A stretch of 64,000 nucleotides of DNA, taken from the NCBI RefSeq assembly GCF_027622945.1, contig NZ_JAPZVQ010000008.1, forward strand, positions 138,040 to 202,039, read 5' to 3'. This document shows, one piece after another, positions 45,527-54,656 of the stretch (positions within the stretch are counted from its first letter, which is position 1; every line of letters begins with the position of its first letter). Below the pieces are notes generated by a model, which was not told the origin of the DNA, ran no database searches, and saw nothing but the letters and a program-made list of their open reading frames with translations. The stretch comes from Glycomyces lechevalierae. GTDB taxonomy: Bacteria > Actinomycetota > Actinomycetes > Mycobacteriales > Micromonosporaceae. The position numbers were made by a program, and so were the translations under genes.

Positions 45527-45715
45527 CCTGAGACCCGTGCATGGGATTTCGCGAGTCTGTAGGAAGCACTGTCACCTGGGCGAAGAAGTCATGCTCGTCT
45601 ACGTCGAACCTGAGCGATATCAGCTGCCCATGTCACCTAACGACTCCGATCGGAATCTGGTATGCAGAGGTTCGGATGCACTGCCGCTTGGTGATTTGGC
45701 GCGGCCAAGGTGAAG
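45522..45715 (+). pseudogene. duplicated start of the DUF3885-like gene, decayed
   Basis: The 21 bp at 45522-45542 repeat 43433-43453 exactly (GCTAGCCTGAGACCCGTGCA), and similarity continues through TTCGCGAGT. The frame then breaks. It looks like a second, degraded copy of the upstream gene, or the scar of a duplication covering 43.43-45.52 kb. Confidence 0.6.
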
Positions 45716-45907
45716 CGACTGGCCCTCGCCGTGAGTCGCCGGTATCTTCGGGATGAGTTGTCGGTGGGGCCGAGTATGGTTCCGGCATCCTGCCGGACAG
45801 AGATCGCAAGGAATTCAGAGCAATGTACGGCGGGTGCGGGAGATCTATGGCTGCCAGGTCGGGCCTGTCGCTTGAAGCCACAGCACGGGAAGAGACGGAG
45901 GCGTGAA

Positions 45908-46678
45908 TTGCCTGCAAAACGAGGCGTAATTTATGTGCTCACAAATCGGTACTTCGCACGGAATATTGTAAAGATCGGGATGACCGAGAGAACAGCAACG
46001 CTCCGCGCTCGTGAGCTCTCGACCGCAACTGGGGTGCCTGATGATTTTGAAGTAGCTTACGAGCAGATTGTCAGTGATGCAATTACGGTCGAAAGCAAAG
46101 TTCATGAGTTGCTTGCTGATTACAGACTCAACAAGCGCAGGGAATTCTTTCAGCTTCCCACAATGAAAGCGATTGAGGTTGTTCGATCAGTTGCTGCGGA
46201 ATATCTTGTGGATGAAGAAAACGAAGCTGATGAGATCGATGTGCTTCCTGGATTTGAAAGTCGAATGCGCCGCTGGCTAAGGTCAGATCTTGTTGCGGTT
46301 AGCTATCATCAGTTTTCGGACCTCTGCGTAGTCAAATGGGTAACCCAACCAGACCTTTCATCCGAGGGTGCAATAGAGCACATATTTGATTTGAGTGTCA
46401 TTGCCGGTCATCCGCTAGAAAGCGTACCACCCTACGACGGTAGATGGTTCAGTCCAGTCCGGAATACTCCGGAAGAAAACGCTAGAGAACTCCTCGTCCT
46501 GGATGCGTACTCGATGATCATGACCGGGCTGGACATTCTTTCAGAAGAAGCAATGAGGTATGTTGCTGACCTATGGGAACTACATAAGACAGAGCCTCCT
46601 ATTCAGCTTTCCTGGCGCGTTGTTGAACAACGGCTTGATATGTGGGGAAACAATGAGTATCCGTCGGTGGACTCTTGA
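45908..46678 (+). CDS. T5orf172 (GIY-YIG-like) nuclease-domain protein
   Basis: This is a 256-residue protein. I chose the TTG at 45908: GGAGG lies 6 nt upstream and the domain then starts at once (MPAKRGVIYVLTNRYF). Residues 5-95 match T5orf172, a GIY-YIG-related DNA-binding/nuclease domain (VIYVLTN ... VKIGMTER ... FEVAYEQIV ... VESKVHELL). The rest is helical and unassigned. G+C and codon use are clearly lower than in flanking genes, showing recent transfer. It is convergent with a SLATT-like gene and near an OLD-like ATPase, a defence-type setting. Confidence 0.82.
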   Translation: MPAKRGVIYVLTNRYFARNIVKIGMTERTATLRARELSTATGVPDDFEVAYEQIVSDAITVESKVHELLADYRLNKRREFFQLPTMKAIEVVRSVAAEYLVDEENEADEIDVLPGFESRMRRWLRSDLVAVSYHQFSDLCVVKWVTQPDLSSEGAIEHIFDLSVIAGHPLESVPPYDGRWFSPVRNTPEENARELLVLDAYSMIMTGLDILSEEAMRYVADLWELHKTEPPIQLSWRVVEQRLDMWGNNEYPSVDS

Positions 46679-46878
46679 CGGACTGTTATTATTGGCAGGA
46701 CCTTCATTGAGCTCGTTTAAAGTTCGTGGGTGCAAGTTAGGAGGCCTGAATCCGTTTCGTCGAGTGGCATCGACGGAGGAGTTCGTGGGTTGTGAACCGA
46801 GGGTCGTGTTCGACGTCTGCTTGTGCGGATGTTCGGGGAAAGTCTTTAAGATGGCCGATAAGGCCACTTCGTGCGCGA

Positions 46879-47697
46879 CTATCTAGCTTCGCGGTTCTTC
46901 TCCTCGCCGGAGGATTCTTCGAGCTGTAGCTCGCGCTTACGCTGCTCTTCGACGATCTCCTCAACTCTCTCTGCAAAGAGCGTCAGTCGTTCCACGTCGC
47001 TCTTGCCGCGATAGTCATGAAGTCCAAGCTCCATTGCTTGAGACTCGCGAGCGATGGAGTCAGCAGTCTGCTGTTTTGCGATGCCTCTTTCGCGAAACTT
47101 AAAGAATCCAGTTGCGGCTGAGGCGATCGCTACGACCATGCTCATGGCGGCTGCTACCCATTTGAACCAATTTGTGTCAGAGATAGTCGCAGCGGAGGCG
47201 CTGGTAGAGCTGGCGGCGATCACTGCCCCAACAATAATCAGCCATTGAAGAGTGTTGCCGATTTTTCGGCTTTGAGTTGCCTGCTCGCGGTACCTATCCA
47301 TGGCTGACCTTGCATTAATCCGATAGATTCGTAGAGATTCTTCGTGATTCAGGGCGTTCTTTGCCGCAAGGTGAGCCCTCTGGGTATAGAGATGCACGAG
47401 TTGGTTGTCATGCTGCGCGAGTTCGGATTGTCTGGTGAATATGAAATAGGCTGCAGCGCCCGTGGAACCAACTGCAGCTAGGAATCCTATTATGCTGAAC
47501 GGCTCTCGGTAATTGGTCCAAATACCGACAAACATCGACCAACCCAAGAAGAGCGCTACGACGAGGCTGGAAGATAGCCAGATTACCTTCATTAGGCGCT
47601 GTGCGCGCAAGGTTCTATTTTTTGATTCTTCAAGCGCAATATCCTTACTGTTATTTCTGAGCGCTTCATCGCTCTGTGCGGGTATTTCGAGAGACAC
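46879..47697 (-). CDS. SLATT-like membrane protein
   Basis: This is a 272-residue protein with four membrane segments in two pairs (about residues 35-60, 67-87, 148-168 and 176-198) and long charged helices. The second pair and following helix (FFKFRERGIAKQQTADSIARESQAM) fit the SLATT/DUF4231 pattern, in which the helix after the TM pair carries charged residues. SLATT proteins are predicted pore-forming effectors of nucleotide-signalling and other antiphage systems. The low G+C matches the adjacent genes. No nucleotide cyclase gene was seen nearby. Confidence 0.68.
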   Translation of the reverse strand: MSLEIPAQSDEALRNNSKDIALEESKNRTLRAQRLMKVIWLSSSLVVALFLGWSMFVGIWTNYREPFSIIGFLAAVGSTGAAAYFIFTRQSELAQHDNQLVHLYTQRAHLAAKNALNHEESLRIYRINARSAMDRYREQATQSRKIGNTLQWLIIVGAVIAASSTSASAATISDTNWFKWVAAAMSMVVAIASAATGFFKFRERGIAKQQTADSIARESQAMELGLHDYRGKSDVERLTLFAERVEEIVEEQRKRELQLEESSGEEKNREAR

Positions 47698-48244
47698 GGA
47701 TACCTCCGACTGGATCTAAGATGATTCGGTAGAGATCGTACCGACAGTCCAGGATTTCGAAGGGATGAAAATATTCGCAAATGACGTAAAGCACTCGAAT
47801 CGAGAGTCAAGTTTATGACACACCTCGTTCCAACGCAAGCCCGCACTTTCACTTTGATCTTGTTCCAGCTTCATCGCAAGAATTCGCGCGTTGACAGACG
47901 GATGTACAGAAGGTGTCAGCTCGTGTGGATTTGTCCCAGAGGCGAGCGAGGGGGCCGCCGCGAGGGGCCGGCGCGGAGGGAAGAGCCGAAAGTCAGCTGG
48001 CGGTTCGTGGTCACGTATCCACAGAACTATCATGGCTGTATAGGGACTGCGCAAGGGGCTCCGTGGAAGGCGGATCGGCCGGGCTGCGAGCGCCCTCTTG
48101 CACGGTGATAAGTGAGGAGCCAGCGTCCCCGTCTCGTCGAGGCGGTCGCGTCATCGAGGTGTTAGGGGTTGATCCGAAGGAAACGCGCCGATAGGCTGGG
48201 CTGAAGTATCTCAAGCACTCATATTGCGTAAACTAGGAAGTAAC
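47698..48244. other. intergenic region between SLATT-like and OLD-like genes
   Basis: About 550 bp separate divergent genes. The outer parts are AT-richer like their genes, but about 47935-48200 is GC-rich. Short frames exist on both strands but none has a convincing start and coding bias. It should contain both promoters and may hold a gene remnant. Confidence 0.5.
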
Positions 48245-50047
48245 ATGAAGCTTACTGAGGTCACCATCAAACGCTTCAAGCAGTTCACTGAAGAAAATCT
48301 GAAACTCCGTGAAGGAGTGACGATTGTAGCGGGTGGAAACAACGCGGGAAAATCCTCGCTGCTACAGGCTCTCGCTGTTTGGGAATTCTGTAAGGTCGCC
48401 ATTGTTGCGGAAAAGGGGACTACCGCTCTTACAGGAACCAGCCTAGGCGCTCAGGGTTTGGGAATTGGTGATGACGAGTTTTCTCCTATTAATATTCCAA
48501 CCCTTAATCATCTGTGGACGAACCTGAGATCGTCCAAGAATCCGGAGACAGATCCGGATGGTTATACTCTTTCGATCGGATGCACTTGGCGTGACGACGC
48601 GGACGCAGAGAAGCGGCTGAAGTTTTCGCTCTCGCTAGCCAATGATCGTCTTTTTGTGAAGTTGTCGGATTCAAATCTTGACGAAGACGATCGGACTCCA
48701 ACTATTGCCTATTTGCCGCCGTTCGCGGGTATATCTGCCCGGGAAGAGCGGGCGACAGGGGCAATGCGAAGGCGCAGAATTGGCGAGGGGCTTGCGGGTG
48801 CAGTGTTGCGAAATCTTCTCCTGGATATGCGGCTAGAGAATGTTGCAAAACGAGATTCCCTAGGAAAGGACAAGACGCGCGTTCCGGAAAAAGATCTCGT
48901 TAAGCTTCGCGATGAGGACCCATGGGAAATTCTTCAGCAGACACTGAGGGAGGTATTTTCAGCGGAAATTCTTATGGCAGAGTTTAATGAGGAATACCAT
49001 TCGTACATTCAGGCGAATGTTGATAAAGGGTCTGTGGCCGGGTACAAGCTCACAAGGTTCCCGAAGTATAAGCCACATGACTTGATGGTTGAAGGAAGTG
49101 GGTTCCTTCAATGGCTTAGTGTTTACACACTTGCGACGTCTCCTTCGACTGATATTCTCCTATTTGATGAGCCTGATGCACATCTTCATGCTGCGCTTCA
49201 GATGCAAATGGTGGAAAGATTGGCGATGCTTTCTGGTCAATTTGAGAAGCAGGTTCTTCTAGCTACTCATTCGACCGAGATTATCCGCTCGACCGATCCT
49301 CACAACATACTTGAAGTTAGAAATAGCGGTCAATCTCGCTTCCGATACCTAACGGAAGATTCTCAAAAGACAGGACTTCTTGTTGGGATTGGGAGCGATT
49401 ATGCGCCGCGTATCGATCAGGTTCGAAAGAAGAGGCGAGTGTTCTTCTATGAAGGAAAATCGGATAGATTGATACTTCAGGCCCTTTCTGCGATCGCAGA
49501 GGTTGAGTGGCCTGAGAATGTTGCCGAATGGCAAACGAGTGAGAGTGTCAAAGAGCGAAAGAAGATCTGGCAACTCCTGAGTCATGAGTATGGTGAAATT
49601 ACTGCCCTTAGTCTTCGCGATCGAGATGATGAGGCGTCTGGCACCACTGGATCTGATCTCCTCGATAAGGGGTGGAAGGTCCCGGAACATTTCAAGGCAG
49701 TGAAGTGGCGTCGACGCTATATCGAAGCGTATCTAATCTGGCCTGAAGCGATTGCTCAAGCGGCAAAAATGTCGCGAAGCAAGGTTGAGTCGGATCTCAG
49801 CTCGAAGTTCGGGCTTGGTTCTTTCGACGATAGGTGGAAACGCACGGATGCCGCTCAAGCATTTATGGATGCGCGCGCGAAAGACATTCTTTCTCATTTC
49901 AATGTTCGGCCGGTGGATGTGGCTAAAAATATGAGGGCCGAGGAAATTTGTGAAGACATTATGACCTTCTTTTCGATTCTCAAGGAATTCGCTGGCGAGG
50001 GGGGAATTCCGGGGTCTGAAGCGAAGGAATCTGCGGGGCTTTTCTAG
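48245..50047 (+). CDS. OLD-like AAA ATPase with TOPRIM-type domain
   Basis: This is a 600-residue protein. The ATG at 48245 has AGGAAG upstream. The ABC-type ATPase has Walker A GGNNAGKS with Lys36 and Walker B DILLFDEPDAHLH (Asp308, Glu309), followed by LLATHSTEIIR. The C-terminal third has a TOPRIM-like acidic pattern: Glu403 in FFYEGKSD and Asp459/Asp461 in SLRDRDDE. OLD-family nucleases such as GajA share this layout and act in antiphage defence. No UvrD-like GajB is beside it. Codon use is foreign to the host. Confidence 0.85.
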   Translation: MKLTEVTIKRFKQFTEENLKLREGVTIVAGGNNAGKSSLLQALAVWEFCKVAIVAEKGTTALTGTSLGAQGLGIGDDEFSPINIPTLNHLWTNLRSSKNPETDPDGYTLSIGCTWRDDADAEKRLKFSLSLANDRLFVKLSDSNLDEDDRTPTIAYLPPFAGISAREERATGAMRRRRIGEGLAGAVLRNLLLDMRLENVAKRDSLGKDKTRVPEKDLVKLRDEDPWEILQQTLREVFSAEILMAEFNEEYHSYIQANVDKGSVAGYKLTRFPKYKPHDLMVEGSGFLQWLSVYTLATSPSTDILLFDEPDAHLHAALQMQMVERLAMLSGQFEKQVLLATHSTEIIRSTDPHNILEVRNSGQSRFRYLTEDSQKTGLLVGIGSDYAPRIDQVRKKRRVFFYEGKSDRLILQALSAIAEVEWPENVAEWQTSESVKERKKIWQLLSHEYGEITALSLRDRDDEASGTTGSDLLDKGWKVPEHFKAVKWRRRYIEAYLIWPEAIAQAAKMSRSKVESDLSSKFGLGSFDDRWKRTDAAQAFMDARAKDILSHFNVRPVDVAKNMRAEEICEDIMTFFSILKEFAGEGGIPGSEAKESAGLF

Positions 50048-50280
50048 GATCTGAGGCTGCATACTCGGTTACCTTTCAGGCAATAGTGCTCAAGGTTCGC
50101 GATCCAGGAAGCACCGGGCCGGAATGGGAGAGCCCACGGTTGGGTCGAAGGATGCTCGGACGTTTGATCATGCTGTTGTAATGTTCGGCGCGGCCCCCTA
50201 TTTGTCGTAACGACGCCCTACGTGTCGGCTATGGGACGGCACTTCTAAGTTAGGTTGTCTTCATATTTTCTTTCATGAGC

Positions 50281-50748
50281 TCACGCTGTCTGTGCGAGAG
50301 CGGCTAGGAGCCACCGGGATACTGGAGCGTTGCTGAGATCGCCGACGTTGGAGATCCACCGTGCCTCCGCGAGTTCTGGTGAAGTGGTGACGGTTGTTGT
50401 CGGAGTGGCAGCGGTGAGGATGGTGAGCGTGTCTCGCTTGGCCTCAAGGGTTGTGGTGATGGTGTTGAGTTCGACGAAGTCGTTCGGGTTAAGGGTGAGA
50501 CTGAGTTCTTCTGCAACCTCGCGTGCCCCAGCTTCGGCAGGTGTCTCTCGGGTTGGGTGGTAGCCGCCGCCGGGGAGGCCCCATCGTGTGGGGTCTGAAT
50601 AGGAGTGGCGGACGACGAGGAATCGGCCGGCGTCGTCGCGCAGCAGGACCTTGACACCAAAGGTGTTTGGTTTGCGGACCCGCCACCATAGGCGGTGCAT
50701 GGGCGCGAGAGCGCGCAGGACGGACGCCGGTAGGCGGACGTGTTTCAT
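50281..50748 (-). CDS. Nudix hydrolase
   Basis: This is a 155-residue protein. The Nudix box GGGYHPTRETPAEAGAREV-AEELSL is complete at about residues 61-85 (Gly, Glu and the REVAEE metal ligands). It hydrolyses a nucleoside diphosphate linked to another group; the substrate is unknown. Its start overlaps the oxygenase stop by 4 nt (ATGA), so it is in an operon with it. G+C has returned to the high host-like level. Confidence 0.9.
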   Translation of the reverse strand: MKHVRLPASVLRALAPMHRLWWRVRKPNTFGVKVLLRDDAGRFLVVRHSYSDPTRWGLPGGGYHPTRETPAEAGAREVAEELSLTLNPNDFVELNTITTTLEAKRDTLTILTAATPTTTVTTSPELAEARWISNVGDLSNAPVSRWLLAALAQTA

Positions 50749-51422
50749 GGCTTCAGTGTGACGGTCCGGTAGTGCGGGTCGTCGTAGCGGAAGCGGATCA
50801 TGCGGCGGGTGCCGTTGAACGGCTGCCGAGCATGAATCATGGCGCGGTTGTTCACCACCAGGAGGTCTCCAGCTCGCCATTGGTGCACCAGCACAACGGC
50901 CTCGGCCAGCGCGGATTCGACATGCCCGTACATCTCGTCCTCGCTGAGGCCAGTTGGAAGGCCGAGGACGCTGTTCGTCTCCAGCTTGGAGCGGAAACGG
51001 AGCGCGGGCCCGTGGACGCCTGGATTGATGAGCGGGTGTGTCGCCTTATTGGGGCGCCACTTGGTCGAGTACGTGATCCGAACCGAGGTGAAGCGGTGTT
51101 GCTGGGCGAGGAGGGTGCGCGCAGCCGCTCGCCCGTCGAAGAGGCAGGTTGCGCCGCCTTCGGTGGCTGGGATGAGGCAGCCGAGCGCGAAGAAGCGAAG
51201 GGGCTCCTGGTCGTCGAGCTGTTCGGTGTGCCGGGGGAGCCATGTCGGATCGTTCTTGGCTGTAAGGGTTCGCGAGCCCATCCAGCGTGCGCCGAGATGG
51301 GTCCCAAGTACGCTCGCGGCAGCGGTCATGGCCTCGGGTTCCGGCTCGGCCCGAATGAGGGTGTAGCCGCGGATGTGCAGGTCTTCGGCAAGGTCGTTAA
51401 GGGTTCGGGTCAGTGTGAGCAC
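50745..51422 (-). CDS. TauD/clavaminate synthase-like Fe(II)/2-oxoglutarate oxygenase
   Basis: This is a 225-residue protein from GTG 51422. The facial triad is plausible: His and Glu in PRHTEQ (HxE as in clavaminate synthase-type enzymes) and a distal His in NRAMIHARQPF, followed by the 2OG-binding Arg in RRMIRFRYDD. The substrate is unknown. It lies between two small genes and a Nudix gene in one minus-strand operon, suggesting a small-molecule or peptide-tailoring pathway. A 13-bp hairpin lies just upstream. Confidence 0.82.
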   Translation of the reverse strand: MLTLTRTLNDLAEDLHIRGYTLIRAEPEPEAMTAAASVLGTHLGARWMGSRTLTAKNDPTWLPRHTEQLDDQEPLRFFALGCLIPATEGGATCLFDGRAAARTLLAQQHRFTSVRITYSTKWRPNKATHPLINPGVHGPALRFRSKLETNSVLGLPTGLSEDEMYGHVESALAEAVVLVHQWRAGDLLVVNNRAMIHARQPFNGTRRMIRFRYDDPHYRTVTLKP

Positions 51423-51451
51423 GGCGTTCTCTTTCTTCCGGTAGTCGAGAG

Positions 51452-51491
51452 GAGGGCCGCTGTTCCCGCCACCCTGGTAACAGCGGCCCTC
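51452..51491. other. 13-bp hairpin upstream of the oxygenase gene
   Basis: GAGGGCCGCTGTT and its complement enclose a 14-nt loop, 30 bp before the oxygenase start. There is no T tract on the minus strand. It may attenuate read-through or stabilise the downstream message. Confidence 0.65.
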
Positions 51492-51636
51492 GGACCCCGC
51501 TATGCCCGTAGCGAGGCTGCCGAGCGATCCACCAATGACCCTTTCGCTCGGCTGGTTGGCCTTCCGCGTGGTGTGGCAACGCGGAGGACGCAAACGGGCG
51601 GTGCGTGGTTCTGGGGAGGCATGCCCGCCCGAGTCG

Positions 51637-51912
51637 TTAGGTCCTGCCTGTGGTGGCGGGGCCGTCGTGGAGTGCGGCTACTGCTGCAGCGATGTGTTCC
51701 CGCAGCTCGGGCTGGCCGATGGCGTATCCGCCGATCCAGAAGGGCCGTTCGCCGTATTCGAGTCCTCGGGTCATCACGGTGAACGGGTGTTCGCTCAGCT
51801 CGGTGACCTTGAGGTGTGGGCCGCCCATGTCGTTGCGGTACTCGGCGAGTTCGTACTGCTGGCCCTCAACCTCGAAGGTTTGCGGGTTGAGCGCTCTCGG
51901 GTTCGGTCGCAT
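51637..51912 (-). CDS. small hypothetical protein (91 aa)
   Basis: This is a 91-residue soluble protein starting MRPNPRALNPQTFEVEGQQY and rich in beta-type residues (GLEYGERPFWIGGYA). It starts 6 nt after the stop of the 105-residue gene. No family was recognised. Position suggests it works with the 2OG oxygenase. Confidence 0.68.
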   Translation of the reverse strand: MRPNPRALNPQTFEVEGQQYELAEYRNDMGGPHLKVTELSEHPFTVMTRGLEYGERPFWIGGYAIGQPELREHIAAAVAALHDGPATTGRT

Positions 51913-51918
51913 GGTGGA

Positions 51919-52236
51919 TCACCCTTCGCAGATTCGGACCGTGCCGACCGCGCGCACGGAGGCGAATGGTTTGGCGTCACGGGAGACGTAGGCGCGATAC
52001 GCGCGCTCTTCGAAGTCGTCACGCCACTGATCGGGGTAGTCGCGCCACGGCTGGCCCCAGTTCGCTTTCATGTCACCGGAGTTGAGGCCGGACACGACGA
52101 GCACGAGCGCGCTCCGGTCCCCAGCGGGATACACCCGCATGGCCTCGGGAGCGTGCTCGCTTGAGGCGCACACGTCGAACGCTGAACCGTCCTGTACGAA
52201 GGACCCGCGTTTCACTTCGGTTGTAGGTGCTGTCAT
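51919..52236 (-). CDS. small hypothetical protein (105 aa)
   Basis: This is a 105-residue soluble protein (VKRGSFVQDGSAFDVCA ... YPDQWRDDFEERAYRAYV). It is the first gene of the minus-strand operon that ends with the Nudix gene and is divergent from the XRE regulator. No family was recognised. Confidence 0.68.
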   Translation of the reverse strand: MTAPTTEVKRGSFVQDGSAFDVCASSEHAPEAMRVYPAGDRSALVLVVSGLNSGDMKANWGQPWRDYPDQWRDDFEERAYRAYVSRDAKPFASVRAVGTVRICEG

Positions 52237-52375
52237 CGCTATACCCCTTCGAGCGATCGTGAAGGCCGTTCTCTACTGCGGGGGCGTAGAGCCTTTCTCC
52301 TTCGATGCTGCTCTTGTGAAGGGGCCGTTTCTATCCCTGGACAGGTATCTCACGATGAGATAGCGTGTGGGTGCT

Positions 52376-53227
52376 ATGTCTAGGGACATGTACGAACCGA
52401 TTCGCATACCCGATGCGGTATGGGACAAGGACGATGTCCAAAAAGCGCTTACGAGTCGCGACGTAGCCAAGCTCTTCAAGATCGCTCAACAGTGGGTCGG
52501 CTCCAGCCAGTCTCGTATCGGGATCGCCATCGGCATGCCCCAGGGACGGGTCAGCGAGATCATCCACGGCCACCGCGAAGTGACCAGTATCGAAGTACTG
52601 CAACGGATCGCTGATGGGCTCAACATGCCGAGCCGGGCGCGGCTGCGCCTGGGGCTCGCTCCGCGGCTTGAGGATTCCATCGAATCCATGTCGCAGCTCG
52701 ATCGAGTTGGCATCACTCAGATTTTCGCGTCGCAAGGCGAAGCCGCCGGCGAGATTTCCGGTCGCGCGACAGACGCGAAGCGAATCGATCTCCTGGTTGT
52801 ACGTGCGCTCGGGTTGATCGGACTCAACGAGTCCTTGCTGCGATCCGCGGTGACGGGCGACAGGCGGGAACCGCTCCGGTTGCGTGTCCTGCTGCTCGAT
52901 CCCGATTGCGAGGCGGCGAGTGTCCGGGCGAAGGAGATCCGGGAATCGCCCGCCTCCTTCCGGGCGGGCATCAACCTGTCAATCGCTCGGCTGGAAGAAC
53001 TCACGGGACGGCAGAACGTCGACGTGTCGGTGCGGAAGTACCGCGCGCTTCCTGTCTGGCGTTGTATCAGGCTGGACGACGTGCTCTATCTGTCGATGTT
53101 CCATCCTTCATCGGAAGGGCACCAGTCGAGCGTGTACAAGCTGGTAGCGGCGCAGTACAACCTTTTGTGGACGGGGTTTGAGCGCCAGTTCGATGAAGTG
53201 TGGCAGTCCTCGGCTGTCGTGATCTAG
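52376..53227 (+). CDS. XRE-family transcriptional regulator with C-terminal sensor
   Basis: This is a 283-residue protein. A lambda-repressor-like helix-turn-helix is visible at about residues 44-85 (SRIGIAIGMPQGRVSEIIH ... IEVLQRIADGLNMP). The rest is an alpha/beta domain with LRVLLLDPDCEAASVRAKEI, as in large actinobacterial XRE proteins. No strong ribosome-binding site precedes ATG 52376. It is divergent from the oxygenase operon, which it may control. Confidence 0.85.
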   Translation: MSRDMYEPIRIPDAVWDKDDVQKALTSRDVAKLFKIAQQWVGSSQSRIGIAIGMPQGRVSEIIHGHREVTSIEVLQRIADGLNMPSRARLRLGLAPRLEDSIESMSQLDRVGITQIFASQGEAAGEISGRATDAKRIDLLVVRALGLIGLNESLLRSAVTGDRREPLRLRVLLLDPDCEAASVRAKEIRESPASFRAGINLSIARLEELTGRQNVDVSVRKYRALPVWRCIRLDDVLYLSMFHPSSEGHQSSVYKLVAAQYNLLWTGFERQFDEVWQSSAVVI

Positions 53228-53241
53228 CGAAGGGAGTCCTC

Positions 53242-53793
53242 GTGATTGAGGCGGAACTCAAGGCGCGTGTCAAGGACGTTGCTTCGGTCAAGGACTGGTT
53301 GGGCAGGCAAGCCACTCCAGAGGATGCTACTTACCAGGACATCTACTACGACAAGGGCGACGAGCTGACCCGCAGCGACCGAGAGCTCCGCATCCGGACC
53401 GTCAGTACTGCGAAGGCTCAGCGCTCAGTCCTGACCTACAAGCAGGCACGCGTCGATGAGGAGAGCGGGTCGAAGCCCGAGCATGAGACCCAGGTCAGCG
53501 CCCCGAATGCCGTCGCGAGTTTGCTGCTCGACATCGGGTTCACAGAGTACGTCCGGCTGACGAAGCACTGCCAGAACTACACGTTCCAGTTCGCCGGCTA
53601 CGACATTCTTGCCACACTTGTCCATGTACCCGAGCTTGACGGGGCGTTTCTTGAAGTAGAGACCCTCGTTGGTGACGAACAGTTCGACGCGGCGCTCGAA
53701 GCGCTGAAGGGCTTGCTCAGGGAACTGAGGCTTGAAAACGAGCTTGAACCCGGTACTTATACGGATGCAGTCCTCGAAGCACGGTCACGCTAG
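53242..53793 (+). CDS. CYTH-domain protein
   Basis: This is a 183-residue protein. It begins with IEAELKARV, the ExExK signature of the CYTH (class IV adenylate cyclase/thiamine triphosphatase) fold, with basic residues in the tunnel (ELRIRT, LTYKQ) and acidic ELDGAFLEVET. CYTH enzymes act on triphosphates or cyclise ATP. GGGAG lies 5 nt before the GTG start. It follows the XRE gene by 14 nt and is probably cotranscribed. Confidence 0.87.
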   Translation: MIEAELKARVKDVASVKDWLGRQATPEDATYQDIYYDKGDELTRSDRELRIRTVSTAKAQRSVLTYKQARVDEESGSKPEHETQVSAPNAVASLLLDIGFTEYVRLTKHCQNYTFQFAGYDILATLVHVPELDGAFLEVETLVGDEQFDAALEALKGLLRELRLENELEPGTYTDAVLEARSR

Positions 53794-54002
53794 ACCTGAC
53801 GAATGTTCCGCGTCCCAGGGGTCCGCTCCGGCCTCCGGTCAGCAGCGTATCCCTCGCGGGTCGTCTGGGTCCCAGTTGTTTTCCGGCGCCATCTTGCATG
53901 CGGCGTAGTCCCCACGAGGCGACGTTAACGCGGTTGCCGACGCGGCGGCGAGTGGTTGTGCGGGTCCGGCTGCCCCGCACAACCCCGCACGACAGGGTCA
54001 CC

Positions 54003-54148
54003 GTGACAGCTTGTGACCGGCGGCGGTTCCACGTGACCGCCTATAAACCCGGTCCGTTCCGATTCTGTGCTGAGCTGCGGTTTTGGCTGTCACAGCGGAG
54101 GCTGTGCGGGTGCTTGTGACAGTCATGTGCTGTCACAAACTGTCACAA
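54003..54148. repeat. TGTGACAG/CTGTCACA repeats with a perfect palindrome
   Basis: TTGTGACAG (54114-54122) and CTGTCACAA (54130-54138) form a perfect 9-bp inverted repeat with a 7-nt spacer. Another CTGTCACAA lies at 54140-54148 and further copies at 54003-54009 and 54087-54095. They look like operator or iteron sites. Confidence 0.7.
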
Positions 54149-54540
54149 CCCCTTGACGGAGGCCCCTGACACGAGCGTTCATGGAGGGGGCAGCGAACAG
54201 GCGCTGGAGCCGCGGGCAGTGCATGTCGCGGTTGACAACTTGGAGGTACCGAGCATGGATGTAGTGGTTCGCTTCGCGCGATTTCATTCGACTCCGACTC
54301 GCTGATCGGGTGTGTAGTCGGTGAATCGGATTGGCTCGTGAGCCGGTCACCTTTGTGCTTGTCCATGCGCAATCGTGAGATTTTGCCATAACAATTTGAT
54401 AAACGAGGGCTTTCGGGGTGCGGAAAACTGGCCTCTGGTTGCCTATACCTATGGGGCTAATGTTTCAGGCACCGGACCGGTCGCCCATCGACCCGTACCC
54501 GTCCTCAAACGACGGGCGCAGATTCTTCCGGCAGCAGGTT

Positions 54541-54656
54541 CGGTTACCGATCTGCCGAGGGCAGGGTCATCGAGGGTTATCGGCTACTGGCGATTCTGGT
54601 AACCGGGCTTGAGCTGGAGGGTTACCGGAGTGCTTGACAGTAACCGCAGTAACGAG
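54541..54656. repeat. GGTTACCG-type iterated repeats
   Basis: CGGTTACCG (54541), GGTTATCGG (54575), GGTAACCGG (54598), GGTTACCGG (54620) and AGTAACCGC (54639) are spaced by about 20-35 bp upstream of the translocase gene. Iteron-like arrangement; the binding protein is unknown. Confidence 0.6.
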
